This document shows positions 18,261 through 26,882 of a DNA stretch of 64,000 bases, in pieces (position 1 is the first letter of the stretch; the number at the start of each line of letters is the position of its first letter). The notes beneath the pieces were generated by a model. It saw nothing but the letters and a program-made list of their open reading frames with translations, was not told the origin of the DNA and made no database searches. The translations under genes and the position numbers were made by a program. The DNA comes from Pararhodobacter marinus (GTDB taxonomy: Bacteria; Pseudomonadota; Alphaproteobacteria; Rhodobacterales; Rhodobacteraceae), in the NCBI RefSeq assembly GCF_003122215.1, contig NZ_QEYD01000009.1, positions 62,001-126,000 on the forward strand, in the 5' to 3' direction.

Positions 18261-20054
18261 ATGACGCAGACCGACGAACCGCTCATCTCCGTCATCGTCG
18301 CAGTGCATGACGTGGCCGATCACGTCGGCGCGGCGGTGGCCAGTCTCAGGGCGCAGAGCCTGACCGATTTCGAGGCTCTGATCGTCGATGACGGCTCGAC
18401 CGACGGCTCGGGCACGGTCGCGGCCGAGGCCTGCGCGGGGGATCCGCGTTTTCGCGTGATCCGGCAGGACAACCGGGGTCTGTCGGGCGCGCGCAATACC
18501 GGGCTGGATCAGGCGCGGGGCCGGTTCGTGGCCTTTCTCGACGGCGATGACGCCTATGCGCCGGGCTACCTGTCGGGGCTGCACGGGGCGCTGACGCGGC
18601 AGGGGACCGACTGGGCCGCCTGCGCGATCGAGCTTGCCTATCCCGACGGGACGCGGATCAGCCATCCCGCGCTGCATGCCTCGGAACCGCTGAACGCCGA
18701 ACAGATCCTGCAGCTGGACGATGCGCGCGCGGCCGTGCGGGTGTTTCCCTCGGCCTGGAACAAGCTCTACCGGCGCAGCCTGTTCGACGGGCTGCGCTTT
18801 CCCGAAGGCATCTGGTTCGAGGATCACGAGGTGTTCTGGGAGATGGTCGCCCGCGCGCCCGCGCTCGCCTATACGCCCGAACCGCTGTACCTGCATCGCC
18901 GCGAACGGGCGGGCCAGATCACCGGGCGCGACGACGACCGGGTCTTCGATCAGCTGCGCGTGCTCGACCGGCTGCATCCCCGGCTGACGGCCCTGGCCCA
19001 CGGCAAGGAGGCTTTCGACCGGCTGGCGACCCGGCTGGTCCACGAGCGCGCGGCCGTGCTGGTCGACCGCGCCCGCCGGACCCGGTTCCTGACCGCCACC
19101 TACGCGCTGTTCGACCGTCTGGATGCGCAATGGTCGCCCGACTGGGACCCGGATATCAGCCGCGCGCTGGGCCGGGTGCTGGCCGGCGAAACGCCGCTGA
19201 CGATCCTCGTGCTGGATCCCGATCCGGGCCGGGCGCTGGCGGCGCTCGACCGCACGGCGCAGGGCGATTTCGAGCTTCTGGTCACCGCCGCCGACGCGCC
19301 GGAAACCCTGCCGTCCGGGCAGGTGGTGGAGCGGGTCTCGCCCGAAGGGCTGACGCCGCGGCGGCTGGGCGAGATCGCGCGCGGCGATTGGGTGATCGTG
19401 CTGGCCCCGGGCGAGATCCCCGCGCCGGACGGGCTGAAGCGGCTGCTCAACCTGGCGATGGAAAGCGGTTGCGATCTGGCGATCGGGGCGCTGCTGCGCG
19501 AGCGGCAGGGCTATCACGACGGCTGGACCAATAACGCCGCCCTGGGGTTCGATCCGACCGCCCTGCCTGCGACCGGGGGAAGGATCGCGATGGGCGAGGG
19601 GGCGGTCACCCGGCAATATCCCGCGCTGGGCAACCGGATCCTCCGGCGCGACCTGCTGGCCGCGATGCCCGAGCGCCAGGCGCTTCGCGGCGATCCGCTT
19701 TCGGTTCAGATGATCGTGACCGAACTGGCGCAATCCGCGCGCCATGTCGTCTATACCCGCTACGCGGTCACCTGCATTCCCGATTTCATGGCAGACAGAC
19801 GCGGCCTGTTTGCGCTGCGGCGCGCGGTGGCGCATCTGCCCGAGGCCGGGCTGGCGCCGGGATGGCGCGGACAGGTCTATCTGCGCCTGCTGCGCCTGAC
19901 AGGGCTGCGCGGCGCCTTGCGCTGGGCGCTGGCGGCAGGGCTGGTTCTGCTGTCGGGCTGGGGACCCGGCCATCCGCGTGCACAACCGCATGGTCAGCCC
20001 GACCCCGAGACGCCCGCTCTGGCACGCAGGATGCTGACTCGCGGGCGGCGTTGA
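18261..20054 (+). CDS. Family 2 glycosyltransferase with second, degenerate GT-A-like half
   Basis: 597 residues. The first about 280 residues are a classic GT2 inverting transferase: ISVIVAVHDV, VDDGSTDGS (DDGS at 43-46), RGLSGARNTG and a FLDGDD motif (D94, D96, D97), then WFEDHEVFWEM. From about 310 a second region repeats the layout (TILVLDPDPGRALAALD, then DWVIVLAPGE where FLDGDD would stand) but lacks the acidic metal-binding motif, so it looks like a decayed GT-A domain. A short hydrophobic segment near the C-terminus (WALAAGLVLLSGW) may touch the membrane. It lies 85 bases before the giant galectin-GT gene, in the same direction. Confidence 0.85.
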   Translation: MTQTDEPLISVIVAVHDVADHVGAAVASLRAQSLTDFEALIVDDGSTDGSGTVAAEACAGDPRFRVIRQDNRGLSGARNTGLDQARGRFVAFLDGDDAYAPGYLSGLHGALTRQGTDWAACAIELAYPDGTRISHPALHASEPLNAEQILQLDDARAAVRVFPSAWNKLYRRSLFDGLRFPEGIWFEDHEVFWEMVARAPALAYTPEPLYLHRRERAGQITGRDDDRVFDQLRVLDRLHPRLTALAHGKEAFDRLATRLVHERAAVLVDRARRTRFLTATYALFDRLDAQWSPDWDPDISRALGRVLAGETPLTILVLDPDPGRALAALDRTAQGDFELLVTAADAPETLPSGQVVERVSPEGLTPRRLGEIARGDWVIVLAPGEIPAPDGLKRLLNLAMESGCDLAIGALLRERQGYHDGWTNNAALGFDPTALPATGGRIAMGEGAVTRQYPALGNRILRRDLLAAMPERQALRGDPLSVQMIVTELAQSARHVVYTRYAVTCIPDFMADRRGLFALRRAVAHLPEAGLAPGWRGQVYLRLLRLTGLRGALRWALAAGLVLLSGWGPGHPRAQPHGQPDPETPALARRMLTRGRR

Positions 20055-20139
20055 GGCAGAGTTGCATCGCGTAGCAGCGCTTGCCATAAGGTCCGGATTT
20101 AATGCTGCGATGCAGTGTCGATTGAATGGCAGGGTTTGA

Positions 20140-23100
20140 ATGGAGTCCTTTCGTACCGCCCAAGGGGCAAGATTCTGGACTTTGGCCGATTTTTCCGCCG
20201 GCTTCGTCCTGAACCTCGATTTCTATAACGACGCCGAAACCGAGATTCCCTTTCACCTGTCGGTCCGGCGCGATGAGAAGCTGGTCGTGGTGAACCGTAA
20301 GGCGCCCGAGGGCTGGCGCCGCGAGATCCGCTTTCCCATGGAGTTCGAGAACCGGCTCACCCCGGTTCAGATCGTTTTCGCCAATGGCACCGCCGAGGTG
20401 CATGTCGACGAGCGGCGCATCGGGCTGTTCGATTCGCTGCCCCGGCTGGACCTGTCGGGGCGCATGTTGATGCGGCGCGGCTTTCCCCGGCTGGACCAGA
20501 TCGCCAAGGTGAATGTCACGGGCTGGTCGGCCTATGACCGGATGGTTCTGGACACGTCCAGCGACCGCTGGCGCAACGAAACCGGCCTGCACCTGAACGA
20601 TTCGTTCGAAGCGGTGGTGCGGAAGCTTCGGGCCGAACACGCGCGCGACGGGGTGCTGCGGATCGCCGGGATGGAAGAGACGTTCCGCGCCTCGCTGCGC
20701 CTGATCGTCCCTGCGGCCGACCGCGCCCGGGCCGAGTTTGGTATGGTCGCGCTGCCGCCGGGCCGGATCTGGACCGGGGCGGGCGACACGCTCGTGCTGA
20801 CGATGACCACGCGGGATGGCGCCATGCTGGGGCAGATGACTCTGACCCGCGCCGACCTGGCCGCACGGATCAGCGAGCTGGCGCGCGCGGGGGGGCTCGA
20901 TCAGAACGACCGGGCGGCCCTGCAGGCGCTCGAACACGTCAAGTTCGCCGAGATCGGCGACGACCTGTCGCCCGAGGTCTGGGGCGTCCTGTCGAAGGCG
21001 GCCGAGCGGTTCAAGCTGAAGGACTACCTGCCCGAGCGCGCGTCGGCCGGGGCGGCGCCCCTGCGCCCGGCTGTGGCCGAGGATCCCGAGCAGCCGGCGA
21101 TCGAGGCGGTCGAGCGTTTCACCGTCGCCATGCGCGCCGATCCGTTGCGCGACCCGGTGGCGCTGCTTGACGCCGAAATGAAGATTCTTGCGGCTCAGGC
21201 GGCCAATCTGCCGAAGAGCCGCCTGCCTGAGGTGGAGCCTTCCGCCACCGCGGACGGCACGCCCGTCGCCCCGGTGGACATGCTGAAACTGATGTTCCTG
21301 TACCGGCTGATGATCTGGTTCGCGCAGAACGACCGGATGGACGATCTGCTGCGCTACCGGCGCGATGCGGGACTGCCGTACCGACCGCTCGACTGGCCGA
21401 TCAGCTCGGCCCGCTCGCTGATGATCGCGCTCTATTACGGCGAAGGCCGGTTTCAGGAGGCGATGGAGGCCATGCACCAGATCGCCGCGCCGGGCGGCGA
21501 CTGGCTGAACACGCCGGTGATCGCCTGGGTGATGGAACAGGCGGCACGAAGCGCGCCGGCGCTCGATGGCACGCTGCCGCTCGACTGGGTTGCGCGCGAG
21601 ATCCTGGCCGGCGCGCTGAACCTGATCGAATGGCACAGCGGCGATTACTGGAGCCACATGACCTGTCAGCGCCTGATGCGGGCGACCGTGGCGATCCTGT
21701 CGCGCGACAAGGCGCTGCCGCCCGAAGTGCGCGAGCGCGCGATCTGGGTTGCGGGCAAGGTCTATGCGCTCAATCCCGGCTTCTGGGCGATGGTGGACGA
21801 GGCTCAGGCCGCCACCGGCTGGGTTCTGCCCGACAGCCTGCGCGCGATGCGCGAGGTCTTCGAGCCGATCGAGGCCGCGATCCTGAACGGGCCGGTTCTG
21901 TCGATCGCCGATGCCGAGCGGGTCGATCACGCGCTGAACCTGCACCGGCAACTCGGCACCGGCGCGATGGTCCGTTTCCGGCGCGAACTATTCGGGCCGC
22001 TGGGCATTGCCGAGACGGCGATGGGGGGGGCGCTGGCCCCGCTGATGGCGGGCATGGATCCGGCCGAGGGCGCGCTGCGGCTTCTGACCTTCCCGCGCGC
22101 CCGGGTCGACCTGACCGAGGACCAGCGTCAGGAGGCCCTGCGCGGGCTGGAGCGCTGTAACGAACAGCTCGTCGTCCTGCCTTTCGCGGATCAGAACAAT
22201 CATCTGCGCGCCCAGGCCGAGGCCATCCTCGCCGGCGACGCGGACGCCCCGGCGCTGACGCGCTGGCTTGAGGCCCTGCCGCCGATTTCGGGCGCGCAGG
22301 GGCGGTTCGTCGGCATCATGCTGGCCTTTGCCACCGCGCGCGGGCTTCTGGACCGGGGCCGCGCCGACGAAGCCGGGCAGGTGCTGGAACAGGCGCGCCG
22401 CCTTGTCGCGACGCAGCTGTCCGACAGGGTGGCCACCGGGCTGCTCCTGGCCTCGTCGCTGGTCGGAATGTCGTTTCATGCTCTGAACAGGGCGCATGGC
22501 GACAGGCCGGACATCCGCGCGCTTGCCGGTCTTCTGACCCACCGTCTTCCCGCCGCGCCGCTCGAGGCGATCGACGACCGCGCCGCCGACCTGATGCAGG
22601 CGGCCAGCCCGCTTCAGAACACGCTGCTTTGCGTCTATACCTGTCAGCCCAATCTGGACACCCGGGTCCGGATCATGCGCGAGACATGGCTGCCGCTTCT
22701 GAAGGCGATGGGCGTGCCGTTTCTTGTTTTCGTGGGCAATGGCGACGGGCGGCGCGAGGGCGATGTCGTCTATCTCGACGCGCCCGACGATTACGAGGGG
22801 CTGCCGCAAAAGAGCCTCGCGCTGGCGAAATGGGTGCTCGAACACACCAATTTCGCGCATCTGGTCAAGGTCGACGACGATTGCTTCATCGACCCCGAAG
22901 CGTGGTTCGGGGATCTCGCGCATCGGGGCGCCGATTACCATGGCCGGCGGCTGCATCGCTCGCGCGGGCAGGTCGACCGCGCGTGGCATCAGGGCAAGTC
23001 CCGCTCGCAGCGGGGCCGCTTCGAACTGGACAAGTCGCCCGAGCCGTCGACCTATGCCGATGGCGGTACGGGCTATTCGCTGTCGCGCGTGGCGATGGCC

Positions 23101-24345
23101 GCGCTGGTCGAGGCCGCGCAGACGGCCGAGGGGCGCGAGCTGGAGCAATTGTCCTTCATGGAGGACAAGCTGGTCGGCGACCTGCTGAGCCTGCGCAATA
23201 TCGGGCTCGACAATACCGGCTATCATGTCAGCGTCCTGCGCCGCACCGCACCGGGCGGTCCGATCGTGCCACAATGGGTGAACGGCTTCCTGCCGTTCAG
23301 GGGCGCGCGGGTGAAGCTGGCGCATCTGGACGGCGTCGACCGCATGGCCGAGGTACTGGCCGGGATGGATCAGGACCGCCCGCTCGACCGCAAGATCTGG
23401 CCAAGCTATCAGCCGGTTACCTTGGGCTTCAATTCGAACGCGCTGGATCTGGTGTCTTCGCAGGCAAGGCTCGACACTGTGAACGAGGCCGAGGTGGCGG
23501 CGGTCATCTGCCTGCGCAACGAGATGTTCATCCTGCCCGCCTTCCTTGACCATTACCGCAAGCTGGGCGTCGGCGGGTTCCTGATCGCCGATAACGGCTC
23601 GGATGACGGCAGTTTCGAATATCTGGCCGAGCAGCCCGACGTGGCGCTGTTCTCGGTCGATACCGAATACGGCAAGTCGGGCTACGGCGTGGCATGGCAA
23701 CAGGCGCTGATGTCGAATTTCCGTGTCGGGCGCTGGTCGCTGGCCGTCGATGCAGACGAATTCCTGTTCTGGAACCTCGACCGGTCGGGCGATCTGCCGA
23801 CGCTGGTGCAATCGCCCGAATTCGAGGGCGCCGATGCCGCGCGGATCTTCATGCTGGACATGTATCCCGAAGGCTCGCTCTCGACGGCGGATTTCAAGAG
23901 CGGCGATCCCTTCGCGCAGGCCGGCTTCGTCGAGCGCGAGCCGTTTCTCACCGCGTCGATGGCGCTGGGGCCGTTTTCGAACTCGCCCACATGGACCAGC
24001 GCGCTGCGTCACCGGCTTATCCCCGGCTCGCGCAGCGATCTGTTCGTTGCGCAGAAATACGCGCTGTTGCGCTATCGGCCGTGGATGCGGCTGTCGGCGG
24101 GGCTGCATTACGTGTCCGAGACGCGGCTGGCCCGGCGCGAGCTGCTGTTCGCGCATTTCAAGTACAACGCCCATTTCCGCGCCAAGGCGCAGGCCGAGGT
24201 CGCGCGCAGCCAGCATTTCAACAATGCCGAGGAATACCGCAAGTATCTGGCGCTGGTGGGCGAGGGGCGCGACGTGATCCACGATCCCGAAATCTCGGTG
24301 CCGTGGGATCAGGCCGCTTTCGTGCGGCGGGTCTGCGGCGGCTGA
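20140..24345 (+). CDS. Giant galectin-like / GT31-like / GT2-like multidomain glycosyltransferase
   Basis: 1401 residues. N-terminal part (about 10-130): beta-rich with the galectin carbohydrate-binding signature H39-x3-R43 ... N52 ... W59-x2-E62-x-R64; only the Asn two after the His (here S41) differs. Residues about 150-270 form another beta-rich part, 290-830 are mostly helical and unrecognised. Residues about 825-1060 match the GT31 beta-1,3-galactosyltransferase layout: RETW (847-850), DDYEGLPQKSL, KVDDDCF (DDD 912-914), GGTGYSLS (975-982) and MEDKLVG (E1008-D1009). The C-terminal part from about 1115 is a GT2/GT92-like domain: CLRNEMFILPAFLDHY, ADNGSDDGS, VDADEFLFW (D1204, D1206). No signal peptide, so it should act in the cytoplasm on lipid-linked or growing chains. 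Motifs are seen directly; family names are my assignment. AGGG lies upstream of the ATG. Confidence 0.85.
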   Translation: MESFRTAQGARFWTLADFSAGFVLNLDFYNDAETEIPFHLSVRRDEKLVVVNRKAPEGWRREIRFPMEFENRLTPVQIVFANGTAEVHVDERRIGLFDSLPRLDLSGRMLMRRGFPRLDQIAKVNVTGWSAYDRMVLDTSSDRWRNETGLHLNDSFEAVVRKLRAEHARDGVLRIAGMEETFRASLRLIVPAADRARAEFGMVALPPGRIWTGAGDTLVLTMTTRDGAMLGQMTLTRADLAARISELARAGGLDQNDRAALQALEHVKFAEIGDDLSPEVWGVLSKAAERFKLKDYLPERASAGAAPLRPAVAEDPEQPAIEAVERFTVAMRADPLRDPVALLDAEMKILAAQAANLPKSRLPEVEPSATADGTPVAPVDMLKLMFLYRLMIWFAQNDRMDDLLRYRRDAGLPYRPLDWPISSARSLMIALYYGEGRFQEAMEAMHQIAAPGGDWLNTPVIAWVMEQAARSAPALDGTLPLDWVAREILAGALNLIEWHSGDYWSHMTCQRLMRATVAILSRDKALPPEVRERAIWVAGKVYALNPGFWAMVDEAQAATGWVLPDSLRAMREVFEPIEAAILNGPVLSIADAERVDHALNLHRQLGTGAMVRFRRELFGPLGIAETAMGGALAPLMAGMDPAEGALRLLTFPRARVDLTEDQRQEALRGLERCNEQLVVLPFADQNNHLRAQAEAILAGDADAPALTRWLEALPPISGAQGRFVGIMLAFATARGLLDRGRADEAGQVLEQARRLVATQLSDRVATGLLLASSLVGMSFHALNRAHGDRPDIRALAGLLTHRLPAAPLEAIDDRAADLMQAASPLQNTLLCVYTCQPNLDTRVRIMRETWLPLLKAMGVPFLVFVGNGDGRREGDVVYLDAPDDYEGLPQKSLALAKWVLEHTNFAHLVKVDDDCFIDPEAWFGDLAHRGADYHGRRLHRSRGQVDRAWHQGKSRSQRGRFELDKSPEPSTYADGGTGYSLSRVAMAALVEAAQTAEGRELEQLSFMEDKLVGDLLSLRNIGLDNTGYHVSVLRRTAPGGPIVPQWVNGFLPFRGARVKLAHLDGVDRMAEVLAGMDQDRPLDRKIWPSYQPVTLGFNSNALDLVSSQARLDTVNEAEVAAVICLRNEMFILPAFLDHYRKLGVGGFLIADNGSDDGSFEYLAEQPDVALFSVDTEYGKSGYGVAWQQALMSNFRVGRWSLAVDADEFLFWNLDRSGDLPTLVQSPEFEGADAARIFMLDMYPEGSLSTADFKSGDPFAQAGFVEREPFLTASMALGPFSNSPTWTSALRHRLIPGSRSDLFVAQKYALLRYRPWMRLSAGLHYVSETRLARRELLFAHFKYNAHFRAKAQAEVARSQHFNNAEEYRKYLALVGEGRDVIHDPEISVPWDQAAFVRRVCGG

Positions 24346-24369
24346 AAGCCGCCGGGCCCGGGAGGGCGC

Positions 24370-25305
24370 TCAGAACCTGGTGAAAAGCCGCTCGCGGTCG
24401 GGGAAGAACTGCGCGCGCAGGCGCTCGTTGCTCTCGGCATGGGCGGCGCGGATCCGTTCGCGCTGCGCGTCGCTCAGGACCAGTTTCGACCCCGGCTGTT
24501 TCAGCCCGCGCCGCTTCAGCGCCATGACCGCGTGAAACAGCGGGTTCGGCCCGCCGCTTTTCAGCCGCGACGGCGTCCATTTCCCGATCCGGATCGACAG
24601 ATCCACCTCTTCGGCGCTGAGCGACTGGTTCAGATAGGGCGGATCTTCCAGCGGGCCGCGATCGATCCCGGCCACCGCGCAGAAATCATCCAGCAGATCG
24701 CCGTTCTTCATCACGCCCCGGTCGAACAGCCGGACGGTCAGGTTTTCCTGCCCCACGACCGAAGCCCACATGCGCGCGCGGCGGAAGAAATTCATCTTCG
24801 GCAGCATCGTGTCGATATGCTGGTCGAGTGTCTGGAACTCGCCGCGCTTGATCGCCTCGGAATAGGTCGAGAGCATGAACTCGTCCTGCGGGCGGTAATA
24901 GACGATGTAGCGCACGCTGTCGAAATGGCGGTTCAGCGTGTCGTGCAGCGCCTGCATCCGGTCGAGCGTGTGGCACCAGGCATGGATCTGCTCGCTTGAG
25001 GCCAGATAGGTATGCTCGGGCCATGTCCGCACACCCTTGCTCAGCATCGCCTCGAACCGGTCGACATAGGCTTCCTGGCTGGCGCGGCCCTTGACGCCCA
25101 TGGCGTAGAGCTTGTTCGCCGCTTCCAGCTCGCCGCCCGAGCGGATGATGGCGGTCAGGCCCAGCTCCATCTGCGCGGGGTTGCGGGGCGTGAAGGGCTC
25201 GAAACGCAGCCCCTGCGAGGACAGCGCCGGGCGGTTCAGGGCCAGAAACGACTGGATCGTCGTCGTGCCGGTCTTCTGCGTTCCGATGTGAATGACGGCT
25301 TTCAT
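24370..25305 (-). CDS. Sulfotransferase-like protein
   Basis: 311 residues beginning MKAVIHIGTQKTGTTTIQSFL. GTQKTGTT (8-15) is the 5'-PAPS loop. YIVYYRPQDEFMLSTYSEA corresponds to the 3'-phosphate region, with R-P and downstream S. It is the same subfamily as 16297 and 26879 (GNGDLL/GD-type segment NGDLLDDF is shared with 16297's NGDVADDFF). It is the last gene of a minus-strand run kpsE-kpsT-26879-25302-24370; its ATG overlaps the stop of the GT4 gene (ATGA at 25302-25305), so it is co-translated with it. Presumed role: sulfation of the exported polysaccharide. Confidence 0.85.
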   Translation of the reverse strand: MKAVIHIGTQKTGTTTIQSFLALNRPALSSQGLRFEPFTPRNPAQMELGLTAIIRSGGELEAANKLYAMGVKGRASQEAYVDRFEAMLSKGVRTWPEHTYLASSEQIHAWCHTLDRMQALHDTLNRHFDSVRYIVYYRPQDEFMLSTYSEAIKRGEFQTLDQHIDTMLPKMNFFRRARMWASVVGQENLTVRLFDRGVMKNGDLLDDFCAVAGIDRGPLEDPPYLNQSLSAEEVDLSIRIGKWTPSRLKSGGPNPLFHAVMALKRRGLKQPGSKLVLSDAQRERIRAAHAESNERLRAQFFPDRERLFTRF

Positions 25306-26882
25306 GGCGTTTCCCGGTAAATCTGCAGAAGCTCTTCGATATGGGTCTGGACGCTGACGGGCGCGATGGCGTTGGCCCAGTAATTGGCTGGCGTGACGCT
25401 GCCGTCCAGAAGCCGCGACATCACCCTGTGGAAGGCGTCGATGCTGTCGGCGCGGAACACCAGGTCGTTGCAGCGCCCCAGTTCCTGCGCGCCGCCGCGG
25501 TCCGAGGTGATCAGCGGGATGTGGCGCGAATGCATCTCGATGGCGACTTGCGGCAGGTTGTCTTCCCACACCACCGGCACCACGCCCAGATCGACATCGG
25601 ACAGCATGGTCTTCAGGTCGTCATGCGAATAGCCGGCGATATGCGTGACCTCGGCCAGATGCCCACGCAGATCGGCCAGAAGGCCCATCGCCTCGCCGTC
25701 GCCGGGCAGGGCGGCCAGTTTCAGCCGCACGCGCGCGGCCAGTTCGGCGGGCAGGGCGGCAAGCGCGCGCATCAGGAAGTGATAGCCCTTGTCGCGGCGC
25801 ATGTAGCCCAGATAGGCGATCCGCAGCGTGCCGTCTTCGTGCAGAAAGGTGGTGCGCGGGCGGCTGTAGTGCCATTCGCCCGCCTCGGCCGAGCCGATAT
25901 AGCTGGTCTGCAGCTTCGAGGCATGGATCCCGTGATGCAGCGCGATCTGGCGCACCCGGTCGGACACGCACAGCACGCTGTCGCAATGTGCGTTGATCAG
26001 GCTCACGAAGCGCGCGCGGCGTCGGGCGAAAGCCTCGGCCGGGGTGGCGCTGCTGGGCTTGGGATGGGCGCGGCGCTGGTCGTCGCTCGCGGGGGGGATC
26101 ACGGTCGGCACGTTGCCGCCCTGCGCGGCCTGCGCGCTGGCGCTCGCCCCCGCGCCGGCACCAGCGGCGACAAGGCGCACGGGCTCGGCCATCTGGCGGC
26201 GCCGCCGCACGTTCAGGATGCGCCGCAGGCTGCGCCAGGCCAGCCGCATCGCGGGACGGAACACATGGTCGTAAAACCGCGTCCCCGGTCCCAGCCCGGT
26301 CCGGGCGAAGGTCCAGGCGATGGCATAGGCCGTGCGGATCGAGCGCGGCTCGGGCTGGGCGGCAAGACAGCGCGTGCAGCTCGATCCGCCGTGGAAATCG
26401 TCGCAATGCTCGCGCTCGGCATACCACAGGTTCACTTGCGGGCAGAACGGGTAGTAATTGTGCAGGGACAGCACGAATTTCGTCCCGGGCCAGCGCCGTT
26501 TGAGGTTCAGCACATTGGCGGGCAGGCCTTCGAGATTGTTGAAATGGATGACGTCCCACGGGCCGGTGCGATCGACGAAATCGGCAAAGGCCGCTTCGGT
26601 CGCCGGATCGTCAAGCTGCGCGCGTCCGCCGAAATCGGCATGGGACGGGGCGATCAGGCCGGAATTGACCAGCGTGTAGCGCGGGCTCTTGCCACCCTCG
26701 ACGGTGATCACATGCGGCTTGCGGCGCAGGAATTCCTGCGACAGGCCCGAGGACAGAAAGGCGGTTTCGATGTCCTCATGCGCGGCCATCCCGTTGATGA
26801 CATTGCGCTGATAGACGCTGACGCCGCCGCCGCGCCGCTCGCGATCAAGGTAATCGGCCCAGTTGTAATACAGGATTCTCAT
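25302..26882 (-). CDS. Family 4 glycosyltransferase
   Basis: 526 residues, no signal peptide. The N-terminal half holds GGGVSVYQRNVINGM (acceptor-side Gly-rich loop of GT-B enzymes) and KFVLSLHNYYPFCPQ. A CxxC pair lies in GGSSCTRCLAAQ. An Ala/Gly/Gln-rich, probably disordered insert lies near 245-275. The C-terminal half shows LCVSDRVRQIALHHG, IAYLGYMRRDKGYHFL, VWEDNLPQVAIEM (nucleotide-sugar E-x7-E-like region) and LITSDRGGAQEL, as in GT4. It likely adds a sugar during polysaccharide assembly. Both ends overlap their neighbours by four bases (ATGA), showing a tightly coupled operon with the two sulfotransferase genes. Confidence 0.9.
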   Translation of the reverse strand: MRILYYNWADYLDRERRGGGVSVYQRNVINGMAAHEDIETAFLSSGLSQEFLRRKPHVITVEGGKSPRYTLVNSGLIAPSHADFGGRAQLDDPATEAAFADFVDRTGPWDVIHFNNLEGLPANVLNLKRRWPGTKFVLSLHNYYPFCPQVNLWYAEREHCDDFHGGSSCTRCLAAQPEPRSIRTAYAIAWTFARTGLGPGTRFYDHVFRPAMRLAWRSLRRILNVRRRRQMAEPVRLVAAGAGAGASASAQAAQGGNVPTVIPPASDDQRRAHPKPSSATPAEAFARRRARFVSLINAHCDSVLCVSDRVRQIALHHGIHASKLQTSYIGSAEAGEWHYSRPRTTFLHEDGTLRIAYLGYMRRDKGYHFLMRALAALPAELAARVRLKLAALPGDGEAMGLLADLRGHLAEVTHIAGYSHDDLKTMLSDVDLGVVPVVWEDNLPQVAIEMHSRHIPLITSDRGGAQELGRCNDLVFRADSIDAFHRVMSRLLDGSVTPANYWANAIAPVSVQTHIEELLQIYRETP

